The notes under the pieces were generated by a model. The model made no database searches. It was given only the letters and a program-made list of their open reading frames with translations, and had not been told where the DNA came from. From Syntrophobacterales bacterium (lineage in GTDB: Bacteria; Desulfobacterota; Syntrophobacteria; Syntrophobacterales; Thermodesulforhabdaceae): a stretch of 51,850 bases of DNA. Location of the stretch: the NCBI GenBank assembly GCA_026417655.1, contig JAOACS010000017.1:1-51850 (forward strand), in the 5' to 3' direction. This document shows positions 32,867 to 40,997 of the stretch, piece by piece (position 1 is the first letter of the stretch; each line of letters begins with the position of its first letter). The position numbers and the translations under genes are program-made.

Positions 32867-34758
32867 ATATCTGTTGGTTGATCCAGAAATAGCTTAATTT
32901 CGTAAACACCGTCTGTCGCAGCAATGTCAAGAAGGTAGCCAAGCACAGAAAATACTCCAAAAACCCCCTCTTGCCCCTTATTTACGTAAGCCACAAAGGT
33001 CTTTACACCCCTTTTCCGGGCAAGTTCAGCAAGCCTTTGCAGAAGGAAGCTTCCAATTCCCCGCCTTCCATAGTCAGGATGGACCGCAAAATCCACTTCC
33101 GCGATCATCGATTCCTCATCGAGGACATATCCACCCATGCCTACAACCTTTTCCTTACCCTTGGACCCTTCAGTAGCAATAATGACCATCTTTTGTCGGT
33201 AGTCTAAAGAAAGGATCTCCTGGACATTGTATTTCGGATAAACCTTCATAAGGGATAGAAACCGCACGTAGGGTTCTACTCGTGGAAGCGATGAGAGAAA
33301 ATTTCTGACTATAATTTCATCCGATGGTCGTATAATCCTGAAAGTAAGCTCCAGCCCATCTTCAAATTCCTGTTTAATTTCTATCTCATCGGGATATAGG
33401 GGCGCAGCAGTAGGAAAGATCTCCCGTCTTAAATAATTGAGCCGGTAGGCCTCCCTCATAAGGTTTTCCCTCACATCGGGATGAGCGATCCCGATCAGTT
33501 CGAGGGCCCTCTCCCTAAGGCTTTTCCCGGTAAGACAGGCGATACCAAATTCGGTAACAACATACTCAACGCCACCTCGAGTTATTACGACACCACTTCC
33601 CTCCTTAAGAGAAGCTACGATACGGGAACTGTTATCTTTATAATCAAAGGATGGTAATACTACAATATTCTTACCACCGCGAGCATGCCGAGTCCCCCTT
33701 AGAAAATCAACGGCTCCCCCTACCCCACTGTAGATCTCATAACCAACAGAGTCCACACAGACCTGACCGGAGAGGTCTATTCCAAGAGCCGAATAAATGC
33801 TAGTCATTTTAAAATTCTTAGCGATTACTTTGTAGTCATTCGTATACTCCACAGGGTGAAGCTCCACCAAAGGATTATTATGAACAAAGCGGAAAAGCTT
33901 TTCAGTCCCAATGCAAAAGCTAGCTATTATTTTTCCAGGATGAAGGGTCTTTTTCGCATTGGTAATTGCTCCCTCTTCGATTAGGAAAAGGTAAGCATCG
34001 GTCAACATATCGGTATGGACCCCAAGGTCTTTTTTATTATTTAAAGCATAAAGACTTGCATTTGAAAGACTTCCAACTCCTACACGAATAGTAGCTCCAT
34101 CTTCCACCAATTCGGCAACATAGTTCCCAATGGCTCTAGCTACCTCGTTGACCTCCGGAGGTTTCATTTCAAGGAGAGGCTCTTCCCATTCTATTATTGC
34201 ATCGATTTGACTTACATGGATAAAGGAATCACCAAGTGTTCGGGGCATACGAGGATTAACCTGGGCAATAACATATTTTGCATTTTCCGTTGCCGCCTTG
34301 ACAATATCGACAGAGACTCCGTAACTACAAAAGCCATGCTCATCGGGAGGAGAAACTTGAATGAGTGCTACATCTATAGGAAGAAACTTTTCTTTAAATA
34401 GGGTCGGAACATCAACCAAGTTTATGGGAGTATAATCCGCTCTACCTTCCGTCACAGCCTCTCTTGTAGAAGCAGCAACAAAAAAGGATTTAAGTCTGCA
34501 CTTTTCCTGAAAACAAACATCAGTATAGCGACTTTTTCCCAGACTAAGAATATGAAGAATCTCAACATCGGCAAGAAGTGGCATAGATTCTACAAGTTTA
34601 TCTACAAGGTATTGAGGCTCCCCACAGGCAGAGCCAATAAAAACCCTACTCCCTCTTTTTATAGCCTTAAGGGCCTTCTCTGGAGTCTTTAGTTTGGCTT
34701 GATAAAGGGATGGCCAATCGGAAAGTTGAAATGAAACGGAAGAACTTTTCTCCATCAT
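32848..34758 (-). CDS. Acetyl-CoA hydrolase/CoA-transferase fused to a GNAT acetyltransferase
   Basis: A 636-residue two-domain protein. Residues 1 to about 440 match the 4-hydroxybutyrate/acetyl-CoA CoA-transferase fold: RVFIGSACGEPQYL, VGVGSLSNA, LHPGKIIASF, VCVDSVG and SGVGGAVDFLRGTRHARGG. Residues ~455-636 are a GNAT domain with EVDFAVHPDYGRRGIGSFLLQRLAELARK for acetyl-CoA binding. The site where simple CoA-transferases carry HTEM with the catalytic Glu reads HTDM here (248-251, Asp250). ATG 34758 has AAAGGA 8 bases upstream and is preferred to TTG 34764. The substrate is unknown. It heads the run down to mlaD. Confidence 0.87.
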   Translation of the reverse strand: MMEKSSSVSFQLSDWPSLYQAKLKTPEKALKAIKRGSRVFIGSACGEPQYLVDKLVESMPLLADVEILHILSLGKSRYTDVCFQEKCRLKSFFVAASTREAVTEGRADYTPINLVDVPTLFKEKFLPIDVALIQVSPPDEHGFCSYGVSVDIVKAATENAKYVIAQVNPRMPRTLGDSFIHVSQIDAIIEWEEPLLEMKPPEVNEVARAIGNYVAELVEDGATIRVGVGSLSNASLYALNNKKDLGVHTDMLTDAYLFLIEEGAITNAKKTLHPGKIIASFCIGTEKLFRFVHNNPLVELHPVEYTNDYKVIAKNFKMTSIYSALGIDLSGQVCVDSVGYEIYSGVGGAVDFLRGTRHARGGKNIVVLPSFDYKDNSSRIVASLKEGSGVVITRGGVEYVVTEFGIACLTGKSLRERALELIGIAHPDVRENLMREAYRLNYLRREIFPTAAPLYPDEIEIKQEFEDGLELTFRIIRPSDEIIVRNFLSSLPRVEPYVRFLSLMKVYPKYNVQEILSLDYRQKMVIIATEGSKGKEKVVGMGGYVLDEESMIAEVDFAVHPDYGRRGIGSFLLQRLAELARKRGVKTFVAYVNKGQEGVFGVFSVLGYLLDIAATDGVYEIKLFLDQPTDICVLDR

Positions 34759-34774
34759 ACCCAAAATCCTTTCG

Positions 34775-35563
34775 TTAATTTTTATATCTTAAACAGTAAA
34801 TAAGAAAGCCACTCCCCAAGACTATCATAGCTCCACAAAGAACCTGACCCATTGTGAAAATACCCATGATGAATCCTATTTGTGGGTCTGGTTCCCGGAA
34901 AAACTCAAGGAAAAATCTTATTAAGCCATATCCAATTATGAAACAGGCCGTTATAATACCTGGTCTAAGATTTCTTTTCTGCAGACTCCAAAGTAACACA
35001 AAAAGCAACAACCCTTCTCCAAGGGCTTCATAGAGCTGAGAAGGGTGCCTTGGAACGGGACCGCCATTAGGGAAAACCATAGCCCATGGAACATCGGTTG
35101 GTCTGCCATAAAGCTCTCCATTTATGAAATTTCCTATCCTCCCAAGCCCTAAACCTATAGGTACAACCGGCATAACACAATCGGCTAGGTCAACAAAAGA
35201 AAGGTTTTTCTTTACTGAAAATCTGTATCCAGCGAGAACTGAACCTATAAATCCCCCGTGAAAAGACATCCCCCCATGCCATACCGCAATAATTTCCAAA
35301 GGATTAGTTAGATAAAAGTAGAGATTACCATACTGGTAGAAAAGTATGTAACCCAGTCTCCCACCTACTATTACTCCAAGGGCTAGCCAAAAGATCAAAT
35401 CCTGGAGCATTTCCCCTTTGAGACCTAGATTCTGGGCCTTTCTCTGGCGAGGAATAAGTAGATAGGCAGCCATGAACCCAAGTAGATACATCAGTCCATA
35501 CCATCGGACCGCAAAGGGACCTATTCTCACCAATTCGGGATTGATCTGAGGATAAGGAATCAT
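34775..35563 (-). CDS. lgt: Prolipoprotein diacylglyceryl transferase
   Basis: Lgt transfers diacylglycerol to the lipobox Cys of prolipoproteins. Seven hydrophobic segments and the family signature are present: WHGGMSFHGGFIGSVLAGY with the catalytic His region, GLGLGRIGNFINGELYGRPT with the essential Arg and Asn, RHPSQLYEALGEG, and RFFLEFFREPDPQIGF. 262 residues. AGGAAGGG precedes the ATG. It lies 142 bases past hsp20 and a terminator, and 17 before the CoA-transferase/GNAT gene. Confidence 0.96.
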   Translation of the reverse strand: MIPYPQINPELVRIGPFAVRWYGLMYLLGFMAAYLLIPRQRKAQNLGLKGEMLQDLIFWLALGVIVGGRLGYILFYQYGNLYFYLTNPLEIIAVWHGGMSFHGGFIGSVLAGYRFSVKKNLSFVDLADCVMPVVPIGLGLGRIGNFINGELYGRPTDVPWAMVFPNGGPVPRHPSQLYEALGEGLLLFVLLWSLQKRNLRPGIITACFIIGYGLIRFFLEFFREPDPQIGFIMGIFTMGQVLCGAMIVLGSGFLIYCLRYKN

Positions 35564-35651
35564 AACCCTTCCTGCCTAAAAGGATAGAGTCTTCAAAAAA
35601 GTCTCAATAAGAAGTTTACAACGTTACCCCCTTTAAAGGAAGCACAAAAAA

Positions 35652-35677
35652 AGGCAGGGATTAAACCCTGCCTTTTT
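35652..35677 (-). terminator. Intrinsic terminator after hsp20
   Basis: AGGCAGGG (35652-35659) and CCCTGCCT (35666-35673) form a perfect 8-bp stem with a 6-base loop. A runs on the plus-strand left side give the T tail for minus-strand transcripts, and a T run on the right would serve the other direction. It separates hsp20 from lgt. Confidence 0.85.
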
Positions 35678-35704
35678 ATACTATCCTAACTATAACCGCT
35701 TTCC

Positions 35705-36151
35705 TTAACCAGCTTTAATTTCAATCTTTTTTGGTTTAGACTTTTCAGCCTTCGGAATTGTAAGTTTCAAGACACCGTCTTTGTAGATAGCCTCAACAGC
35801 ATCGGGATTTACATCAGCTGGTAAGGATATGGAGCGACTGAAACTTCCGTACCTTCTTTCAATGCGATGGTAGGATTCGCTTTTTTCTTCCTTCTCCTGT
35901 TTCTTTTCACCCTTTACAGTAAGAACATTACCAACAATAGATATATCGATGTCCTTTACATCTACTCCAGGAAGATCCGCCTTTACAATGATATGTTCAT
36001 CAGTTTCGGAGACATCGAAGGCTGGAACAATAAACTTTTCACCTTCGAATTCCGGAAGTTTTAACTCCTCAAACCACCTATCGATAGCATCCCAAAGACC
36101 CACTCTCATCATATCAAACAACCTACTTGGTCTTGGTACAATCCCTGCCAT
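35705..36151 (-). CDS. Small heat-shock protein (Hsp20/alpha-crystallin)
   Basis: A 148-residue ATP-independent chaperone. The alpha-crystallin domain spans ~45-140 with FIVPAFDVSETDEHIIVKADLPGVDVKDIDISI, LTVKGEKK, RRYGSFSRSISLPADVNPDAVEAIYKDGVLKLTIPK and a C-terminal IEIKAG tail. ATG 36151 has GGGGAGG upstream and is chosen over TTG 36169. It is its own transcript, with a terminator at 35652. Confidence 0.95.
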   Translation of the reverse strand: MAGIVPRPSRLFDMMRVGLWDAIDRWFEELKLPEFEGEKFIVPAFDVSETDEHIIVKADLPGVDVKDIDISIVGNVLTVKGEKKQEKEEKSESYHRIERRYGSFSRSISLPADVNPDAVEAIYKDGVLKLTIPKAEKSKPKKIEIKAG

Positions 36152-36198
36152 AGTAATACCTCCCCTCAAGCTACCAATTTGTTTAAAACTTCCCGGTC

Positions 36199-36229
36199 AT
36201 TAAATTAAACATTACCTTCCCAATGTCAA
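36199..36229 (-). promoter_or_regulatory. Possible hsp20 promoter
   Basis: On the minus strand a perfect TTGACA (36229-36224) is followed 19 bases later by TTTAAT (36204-36199), about 48 bases before the hsp20 ATG. The spacing is long for sigma-70. I find no CIRCE element. Weak support. Confidence 0.35.
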
Positions 36230-36252
36230 CGACATGCCAAGAATATTCGAGA

Positions 36253-36329
36253 TGGTGGGCCGTGCTGGATTCGAACCAGCGACTCTCTGCTTAAAAGGCA
36301 GATACTCTACCTAGCTGAGTTAACGGCCC
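36253..36329 (-). tRNA. tRNA-Lys (anticodon TTT), CCA encoded
   Basis: The minus strand folds as a cloverleaf: acceptor GGGCCGT/ACGGCCC, D stem ACTC/GAGT, anticodon stem TCTGC/GCAGA with loop CTTTTAA giving anticodon TTT, and T stem GCTGG/CCAGC with loop TTCGAAT. The discriminator is A and CCA is encoded at 36253-36255. Confidence 0.97.
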
Positions 36330-36413
36330 ATCGGGAGGCTGTATCTCGCTAGCAAAAGCACAAGGAAAAGTCAAGAAAAACCAAAAGAGGGTGTCTAAAA
36401 ATTGTTCAGCAAA

Positions 36414-37433
36414 CTAATAGAAAATCGTTCTACAGAGATGATAGGGTTTCACCCGAAAGGGATCTTCCTGCCCAAGATGCCATAAAAACTGATCCACTCT
36501 TGCAGCGATAGTAGGTTTAGCTTTCTCTGTGAGAATATCGAGCTCTCGTCTTAGGAGCTCAACAGCCTGTACTGTTGCAGCCCTAATTTCCACCTCCTCC
36601 TCGGATCCAGCTCCAATCATTACTCGATTGTCAACGATCTCAGAAAGGTTTTTCGAATACTCTATGATTCCTAATGCCCGAAGGACCTGGGGCAGTTTGT
36701 AGTCAGCAAAGGCCGTAAGAACCTCAATGTCATCGAACTTACCCAATCCTTCGCCACGAAAAGCCAAATATAAGTCAAAGACGTAAATTTGAGAGCGCTT
36801 CCAAAAAAAGACTTTTCTTCCCTTATAGAGGGTCTCATCCCTAAAGGAAGGAAAGTATGTAACAATAGCTTCCACAAGTCTTTCCGCGCTCTGTTCAGCC
36901 GAGTTAATCAATTCAACTATATCACTGTTAGCGATAAGAATCCGACCAATTTCTCGAAGATGAGAAAGTCTAAATTCAAAGAGAGGTATCTCACCTTGAC
37001 CCCTGAAAATATGGTGTAGAATATCCTCTGAAAGCTTAGACAAAAACAGGGGATCTGTAACAGGAACGCCCTCTTCGTAAGCTCTCTTAAAACTCGCCAC
37101 AAGCCCCCAATAGCCAGACCACCTCTTTTCCCCGTATTCAACCGACCATAGAGGTTTGCCGGGATCAGGCCAAAAGGAATAGTTCACCGTATCAATTACA
37201 AACAACCACCTAGCGAGCTCCTCCTCCGACGCCTCAATACGATTGAGCATGATAGGAGAATCGCTAAATCCGTCAGAACCTTCACAGAAATCATTCCACC
37301 TACTGAGAAGTCTCTTTGCACATTCTCGGATCACATGGGGAGGTGCGATCTTAACATGTCTTGCCTCCCTCATGACCATTGTGGTTGTTGCGAAAACAGG
37401 AAAGAGTAACTTTCTTATATTCGTTTCTCCCAT
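36414..37433 (-). CDS. Queuosine salvage protein (DUF2419, QNG1-like)
   Basis: This family releases queuine from queuosine 5'-monophosphate so that the base can be reused in tRNA. Family motifs are DTVNYSFWPD (81-90), YPSFRDE-like TYFPSFRDE, KRSQIYVFDLYLAF (212-225), FADYKLPQVLRALGII (242-257) and GSEEEVEIRAATVQAVELL near 277-294. The protein is 339 residues from 37433; ATGs a few codons inward could also be used. It overlaps the MoeA fusion by 19 bases. The family is common in eukaryotes and occurs in a minority of bacteria. No queuosine gene lies next to it, so recycling rather than new synthesis is indicated. Confidence 0.85.
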   Translation of the reverse strand: MGETNIRKLLFPVFATTTMVMREARHVKIAPPHVIRECAKRLLSRWNDFCEGSDGFSDSPIMLNRIEASEEELARWLFVIDTVNYSFWPDPGKPLWSVEYGEKRWSGYWGLVASFKRAYEEGVPVTDPLFLSKLSEDILHHIFRGQGEIPLFEFRLSHLREIGRILIANSDIVELINSAEQSAERLVEAIVTYFPSFRDETLYKGRKVFFWKRSQIYVFDLYLAFRGEGLGKFDDIEVLTAFADYKLPQVLRALGIIEYSKNLSEIVDNRVMIGAGSEEEVEIRAATVQAVELLRRELDILTEKAKPTIAARVDQFLWHLGQEDPFRVKPYHLCRTIFY

Positions 37434-39367
37434 TTTTCACCATTCCAAATGCCAATAATAGCTCCCGAAAGGGAAGGATCATAACCTCCAAGCTCTTTAA
37501 CCATCTTCCGGAAACGATCACTACCTATAACTTCTACTAGAAGCCTCACCTTCCTTTCATTAAATACGTCCTCCCTAATCACGAGATCGTAGCGTTCGTC
37601 GGAAATAGGGATGAAATCCAACCCAAGCGCTTTGGCTGCCGCATAAATTCCCATTCCTACATCAACACGACCACTCAAGATCGCGACAGCAACGGCCATG
37701 TGGGTATATTCCTCCTGGTCGTAACCAGCGATCTGATCTGGCGATATACCCGCTTTTTTTAGCTCATAATCAAAAAGGATTCTGGTACCTGCTCCCGCCT
37801 GTCTGTTTATAAAACGAATATCCGGTCTAACCAAATCAGCAATAGATTTGATATTTTTGGGATTTCCAGGAGCAAGCATAAGACCCTGCTGCCGTTTTGT
37901 AAGCTCCACAATCCGCACCGAAACACCCCTTAAGTACTTCTCTACGAAGGAGAAGTTATAACTACCATCATCAACATCCAGCAGGTGAGAGCCAGCAATA
38001 TGGGCATGTCCCTTACGCAAAGCGATTAATCCCCCAAGGCTTCCTACATTACTAGAAGAAAGATGAAGCCGGCTATCTCTTGCTTTCAATTCGCTAGCAA
38101 TTATATCAATTGTATTGTCATGGCTTCCTATCATAATGAGGTTATGTTCAATAGCGTCTTCAGCTTTTAGAAGTTCTACCGAAATAGTTTTTCCAGCGTC
38201 AATCCCCTCTTCATCGTGAGGAATTCTAACAATGCCATCGGCCCTAGTAAGAGACGTGATTAGACCGGCTCCACGTTGTATAGGCACAGCCACAAGTTGT
38301 CCCCCTACTTTTCCAAGCACTACCCTCAGAAATTCCTCTAGTCCCAACTTTGATACAACCTTTCTAGCAAGAACTGCTGAAACCCTTGGGGATTCTGGAG
38401 GATGAAGTCCCTGGAGCTGCCAAAGAAGTGGCTTTACAAATTGCTCAAAGGCAATAATCGCGGAAACCGGATACCCTGGAACCCCTACTACTGGCTTTCC
38501 CATTATCTCACCAAGTATTACCGGCTTCCCTGGCATCATAGTTACGCCATGAACAAAAACGGTACCCAGTTCATTAATAATATGAACGGTATAATCTTCC
38601 GACCCTGCCGAAGAGCCCGCATTTATAAGCACTAAATCTACACCTAGGCGGCAAGCCTCCAAAAGGCTCTCCCTAATAGCATCAGCCCTATCTGGGACAA
38701 TGTTTCTAAGAATAGGTTCCCCCTGGCAGGTTTTTACAAGTGATGCAAGAATTGTTCCATTAAATTCCACAATCTGACCTGGCTTTATAGACTCAGCCTG
38801 ATCTGGAGAGACCAATTCGTCCCCTGTGGGTTGAATCCAGACCCGAGGACGACGATAAACCCTCACTGAATTAACGAAAGCGGCAAGGAGAGCTCCAAGA
38901 TCTGCCGGTCGAAGTATATGATTTACGGGTATTATAAGCTCTCCAGAGACAATATCCTCCCCAACCTTCCTAACATGCTGCCAGGGATAGGCGGCCGACC
39001 TAATCTCAACCACATCATCTCGATCTTCCAGGGGGAAAACATGTTCAATCATGATTACAGCATTCGTTCCTTCCGGTAGTGGATCGCCAGTATTTACATG
39101 AAAGGCATCGACACCAATTCTTAGCCTGGTTGGTGATGTTTCGGTGGCTCCAAAGGTTTTGGAGGCATCCACTGCAATCCCATCCATTGCAGCCCCATGA
39201 TAGTGAGGAACCGATCGTCTAGCGAAGACAGGCTCAGCTGTAACTCGTCCTAAGGCCTCTGTTGTCTTTATTTCTTCACTGCTAGCTCTGATATCTCTGA
39301 AGGCATTGGCCCATATATTCCTTGCCTCCTCGAGGGTTCGCATATTGAGGTAGATCTTTCGCTTCAT
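37415..39367 (-). CDS. moeA: MoeA-type molybdopterin protein fused to a periplasmic-binding-like domain
   Basis: Residues 1 to about 405 are MoeA, which inserts molybdate (or tungstate) into adenylated molybdopterin: GAAMDGIAVDA, NTGDPLPEGTNAVIMIEHV, PTGDELV, INAGSSAGSEDYT, and GVTMMPGKPVILGEIMGKPVVGVPGYPVSA. From ~410 to the end is a periplasmic-binding-protein-like domain (IMIGSHDNTIDIIASELK, SSSNVGSLGGLIALRKGHAHIAGSHLLD, INRQAGAGTRILFDYELKKAGI). It is related to the C-terminal domain of ModE-like and LysR regulators or molybdate-binding proteins. With no signal peptide the domain is cytoplasmic, perhaps binding the oxyanion or a cofactor precursor. AGGAG precedes ATG 39367. 650 residues. 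Confidence 0.93.
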   Translation of the reverse strand: MKRKIYLNMRTLEEARNIWANAFRDIRASSEEIKTTEALGRVTAEPVFARRSVPHYHGAAMDGIAVDASKTFGATETSPTRLRIGVDAFHVNTGDPLPEGTNAVIMIEHVFPLEDRDDVVEIRSAAYPWQHVRKVGEDIVSGELIIPVNHILRPADLGALLAAFVNSVRVYRRPRVWIQPTGDELVSPDQAESIKPGQIVEFNGTILASLVKTCQGEPILRNIVPDRADAIRESLLEACRLGVDLVLINAGSSAGSEDYTVHIINELGTVFVHGVTMMPGKPVILGEIMGKPVVGVPGYPVSAIIAFEQFVKPLLWQLQGLHPPESPRVSAVLARKVVSKLGLEEFLRVVLGKVGGQLVAVPIQRGAGLITSLTRADGIVRIPHDEEGIDAGKTISVELLKAEDAIEHNLIMIGSHDNTIDIIASELKARDSRLHLSSSNVGSLGGLIALRKGHAHIAGSHLLDVDDGSYNFSFVEKYLRGVSVRIVELTKRQQGLMLAPGNPKNIKSIADLVRPDIRFINRQAGAGTRILFDYELKKAGISPDQIAGYDQEEYTHMAVAVAILSGRVDVGMGIYAAAKALGLDFIPISDERYDLVIREDVFNERKVRLLVEVIGSDRFRKMVKELGGYDPSLSGAIIGIWNGEKWEKRI

Positions 39368-39378
39368 AAGGATGGCTC

Positions 39379-40194
39379 CTACTTAGGAAATCCAAAGCGT
39401 TCCTTGAAGGCTAGCCGATATTCTCTACAGGTCTTAAGATCGACCTCAACAATCTCGACACACTCAAAATCTTCTAACTCCCGTTGAACCCAGCTTTCGA
39501 TTGTGTCTAGGCCTCTCAGCCACCGCCGGAAATGTTCTTTATCAAAAAGTTTCGGTGGGCTAATAACAAAGCTATGACCTCCAAAATGATGAATCTTACG
39601 TCCCTTGAATATAGCATTGAAACTTGCAGTATTAACGCCCACAATGGGAACGAAATGTTCGAAGGCCCTAACTAGGGCACCATACTTCCAATGCCCTCTA
39701 AGGACAGGGAAAATACTTGGATTAAAAATCACATCAACATCTTGTCTAGCAAGTTGAATAGAAGCTTCAGGATGACCCCAAAAATCAATGCAGACGGGAA
39801 TGCCAATCTTTCCAAAATCGGTTGTAAAGGCTGGATAGATTCCGTCAGAGGGTGTTATTTCAAAGAGATTACGTTCAAGACTTCCCACACACCGCTTTCG
39901 TTGTCTTCCTAAGATCCGACCTGAACGATCGAAAAGAGTGGCTGTATTATAAAACTTCCCATCCTCTTCCTCAACAAGCCCAGCGATGATGTAGCTCTCA
40001 AGTCTTTTTGCAGCCTTTGAGAGTTCCTCCTCCCCGTAGAAAGGAAAGTATTCTGGAAAGCAGATAACATCAAGTTTTTTTCCCCGACATTGATCGAGGA
40101 GAAAAAGAGCATGGGCAATGTTATAAGGATCATCGTAGGCAGGATAGGGTTTTGGTTGGATTATGGCTATTCGAATCGTCGACTTCACCTTCAC
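39379..40194 (-). CDS. Carbon-nitrogen hydrolase (nitrilase superfamily)
   Basis: A 271-residue nitrilase-fold hydrolase. The Glu-Lys-Cys triad is visible: Glu48 in CFPEYFPF, Lys100 in GRQRKRCVG and Cys135 in GIPVCIDFWG. The start is GTG 40194, overlapping the upstream stop. Substrates range over amides, nitriles and carbamoyl compounds; none can be assigned. It lies just upstream of the MoeA fusion and just after the EEP gene, so the three may form an operon. Confidence 0.87.
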   Translation of the reverse strand: MKVKSTIRIAIIQPKPYPAYDDPYNIAHALFLLDQCRGKKLDVICFPEYFPFYGEEELSKAAKRLESYIIAGLVEEEDGKFYNTATLFDRSGRILGRQRKRCVGSLERNLFEITPSDGIYPAFTTDFGKIGIPVCIDFWGHPEASIQLARQDVDVIFNPSIFPVLRGHWKYGALVRAFEHFVPIVGVNTASFNAIFKGRKIHHFGGHSFVISPPKLFDKEHFRRWLRGLDTIESWVQRELEDFECVEIVEVDLKTCREYRLAFKERFGFPK

Positions 40195-40976
40195 ATCTCC
40201 ATTTTAAAAGTAATATCAACATAGTAGGGAAAGTGGTCTGATGGATATCGTCCGTCATGGGAATCTAGGACTATATTACCGTTCAATACCTGGAAATGTT
40301 TACTAACAAGAATCCAGTCGATGCGTCCAACATCGGGCTGACCTTCAAAATTGTGATGGGTGCTTGCCCCTTCATCATCTTCAAATCCAAGAAGATACCA
40401 TGTATCCTTAAGACCAGCCTCTTCAAAGAGGCGATGCACCTGACCGTTGGGCGTCTCGTTAAAATCGCCAAGAAGAATAAAAGGACACGTCCCATTGATA
40501 TTGTGATACCACCTTAAAAGAGCCTCCGCTTGACGAACTCTCGCTTTAGCAGAACGATGATCGAGATGTGTCACAGCAATAAGTATGAGGGGAACCTCCT
40601 CATCGATTTTGAAAAAGCCGTAGCTTACAAGCCGAGGATACATGCTTCCCCAGTCACAACTTCGGTGGACTGTCGGCGTAGAAGAGAGCCAGAAGTCTTC
40701 ACTTTTTTTGCAAACGATTTTATCCCTTCGATACATCAGAGTAGGATATTGGCAGGTATCATCCCAGACTCTACCTCTTAGGCAGAAATCGTACTCTCCG
40801 ATGGTCTCCCTTAGATGCATTATCTGGCGCCATGTCGCCTCCTGAATACCAAGGATATGGGGGCGATATTTACGAACAATATTAACGACGAGGTTTTTTC
40901 TAAGATCCCATCTTTTTTCACCATCTTTGGGATTATCAAACCGTATGTTGAATGTCATAACTCGAATTACATTCAT
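40191..40976 (-). CDS. Endonuclease/exonuclease/phosphatase-family protein
   Basis: A 261-residue EEP-fold phosphodiesterase. Motifs are MTFNIRFDNP, LGIQEATWRQ (metal Glu), THLDHRSAKARVRQAEALL, FILLGDFNETPNG (catalytic Asp-Asn), GRIDWILV and SDHFPYYV (catalytic Asp-His). No signal peptide is seen. Members cleave DNA, phospholipids or inositol phosphates; the substrate is unknown. AGGAG lies 9 bases before the ATG. It overlaps the nitrilase by 4 bases. Confidence 0.9.
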   Translation of the reverse strand: MNVIRVMTFNIRFDNPKDGEKRWDLRKNLVVNIVRKYRPHILGIQEATWRQIMHLRETIGEYDFCLRGRVWDDTCQYPTLMYRRDKIVCKKSEDFWLSSTPTVHRSCDWGSMYPRLVSYGFFKIDEEVPLILIAVTHLDHRSAKARVRQAEALLRWYHNINGTCPFILLGDFNETPNGQVHRLFEEAGLKDTWYLLGFEDDEGASTHHNFEGQPDVGRIDWILVSKHFQVLNGNIVLDSHDGRYPSDHFPYYVDITFKMEM

Positions 40977-40997
40977 GTAAGATGACTCCTATAGGAT

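Noticed and set aside
36346-36374. Promoter for tRNA-Lys (TTGACT with TAGCGA, 17-base spacer)
   Set aside because: The -35 box is good, but the -10 box matches consensus at only two of six positions.
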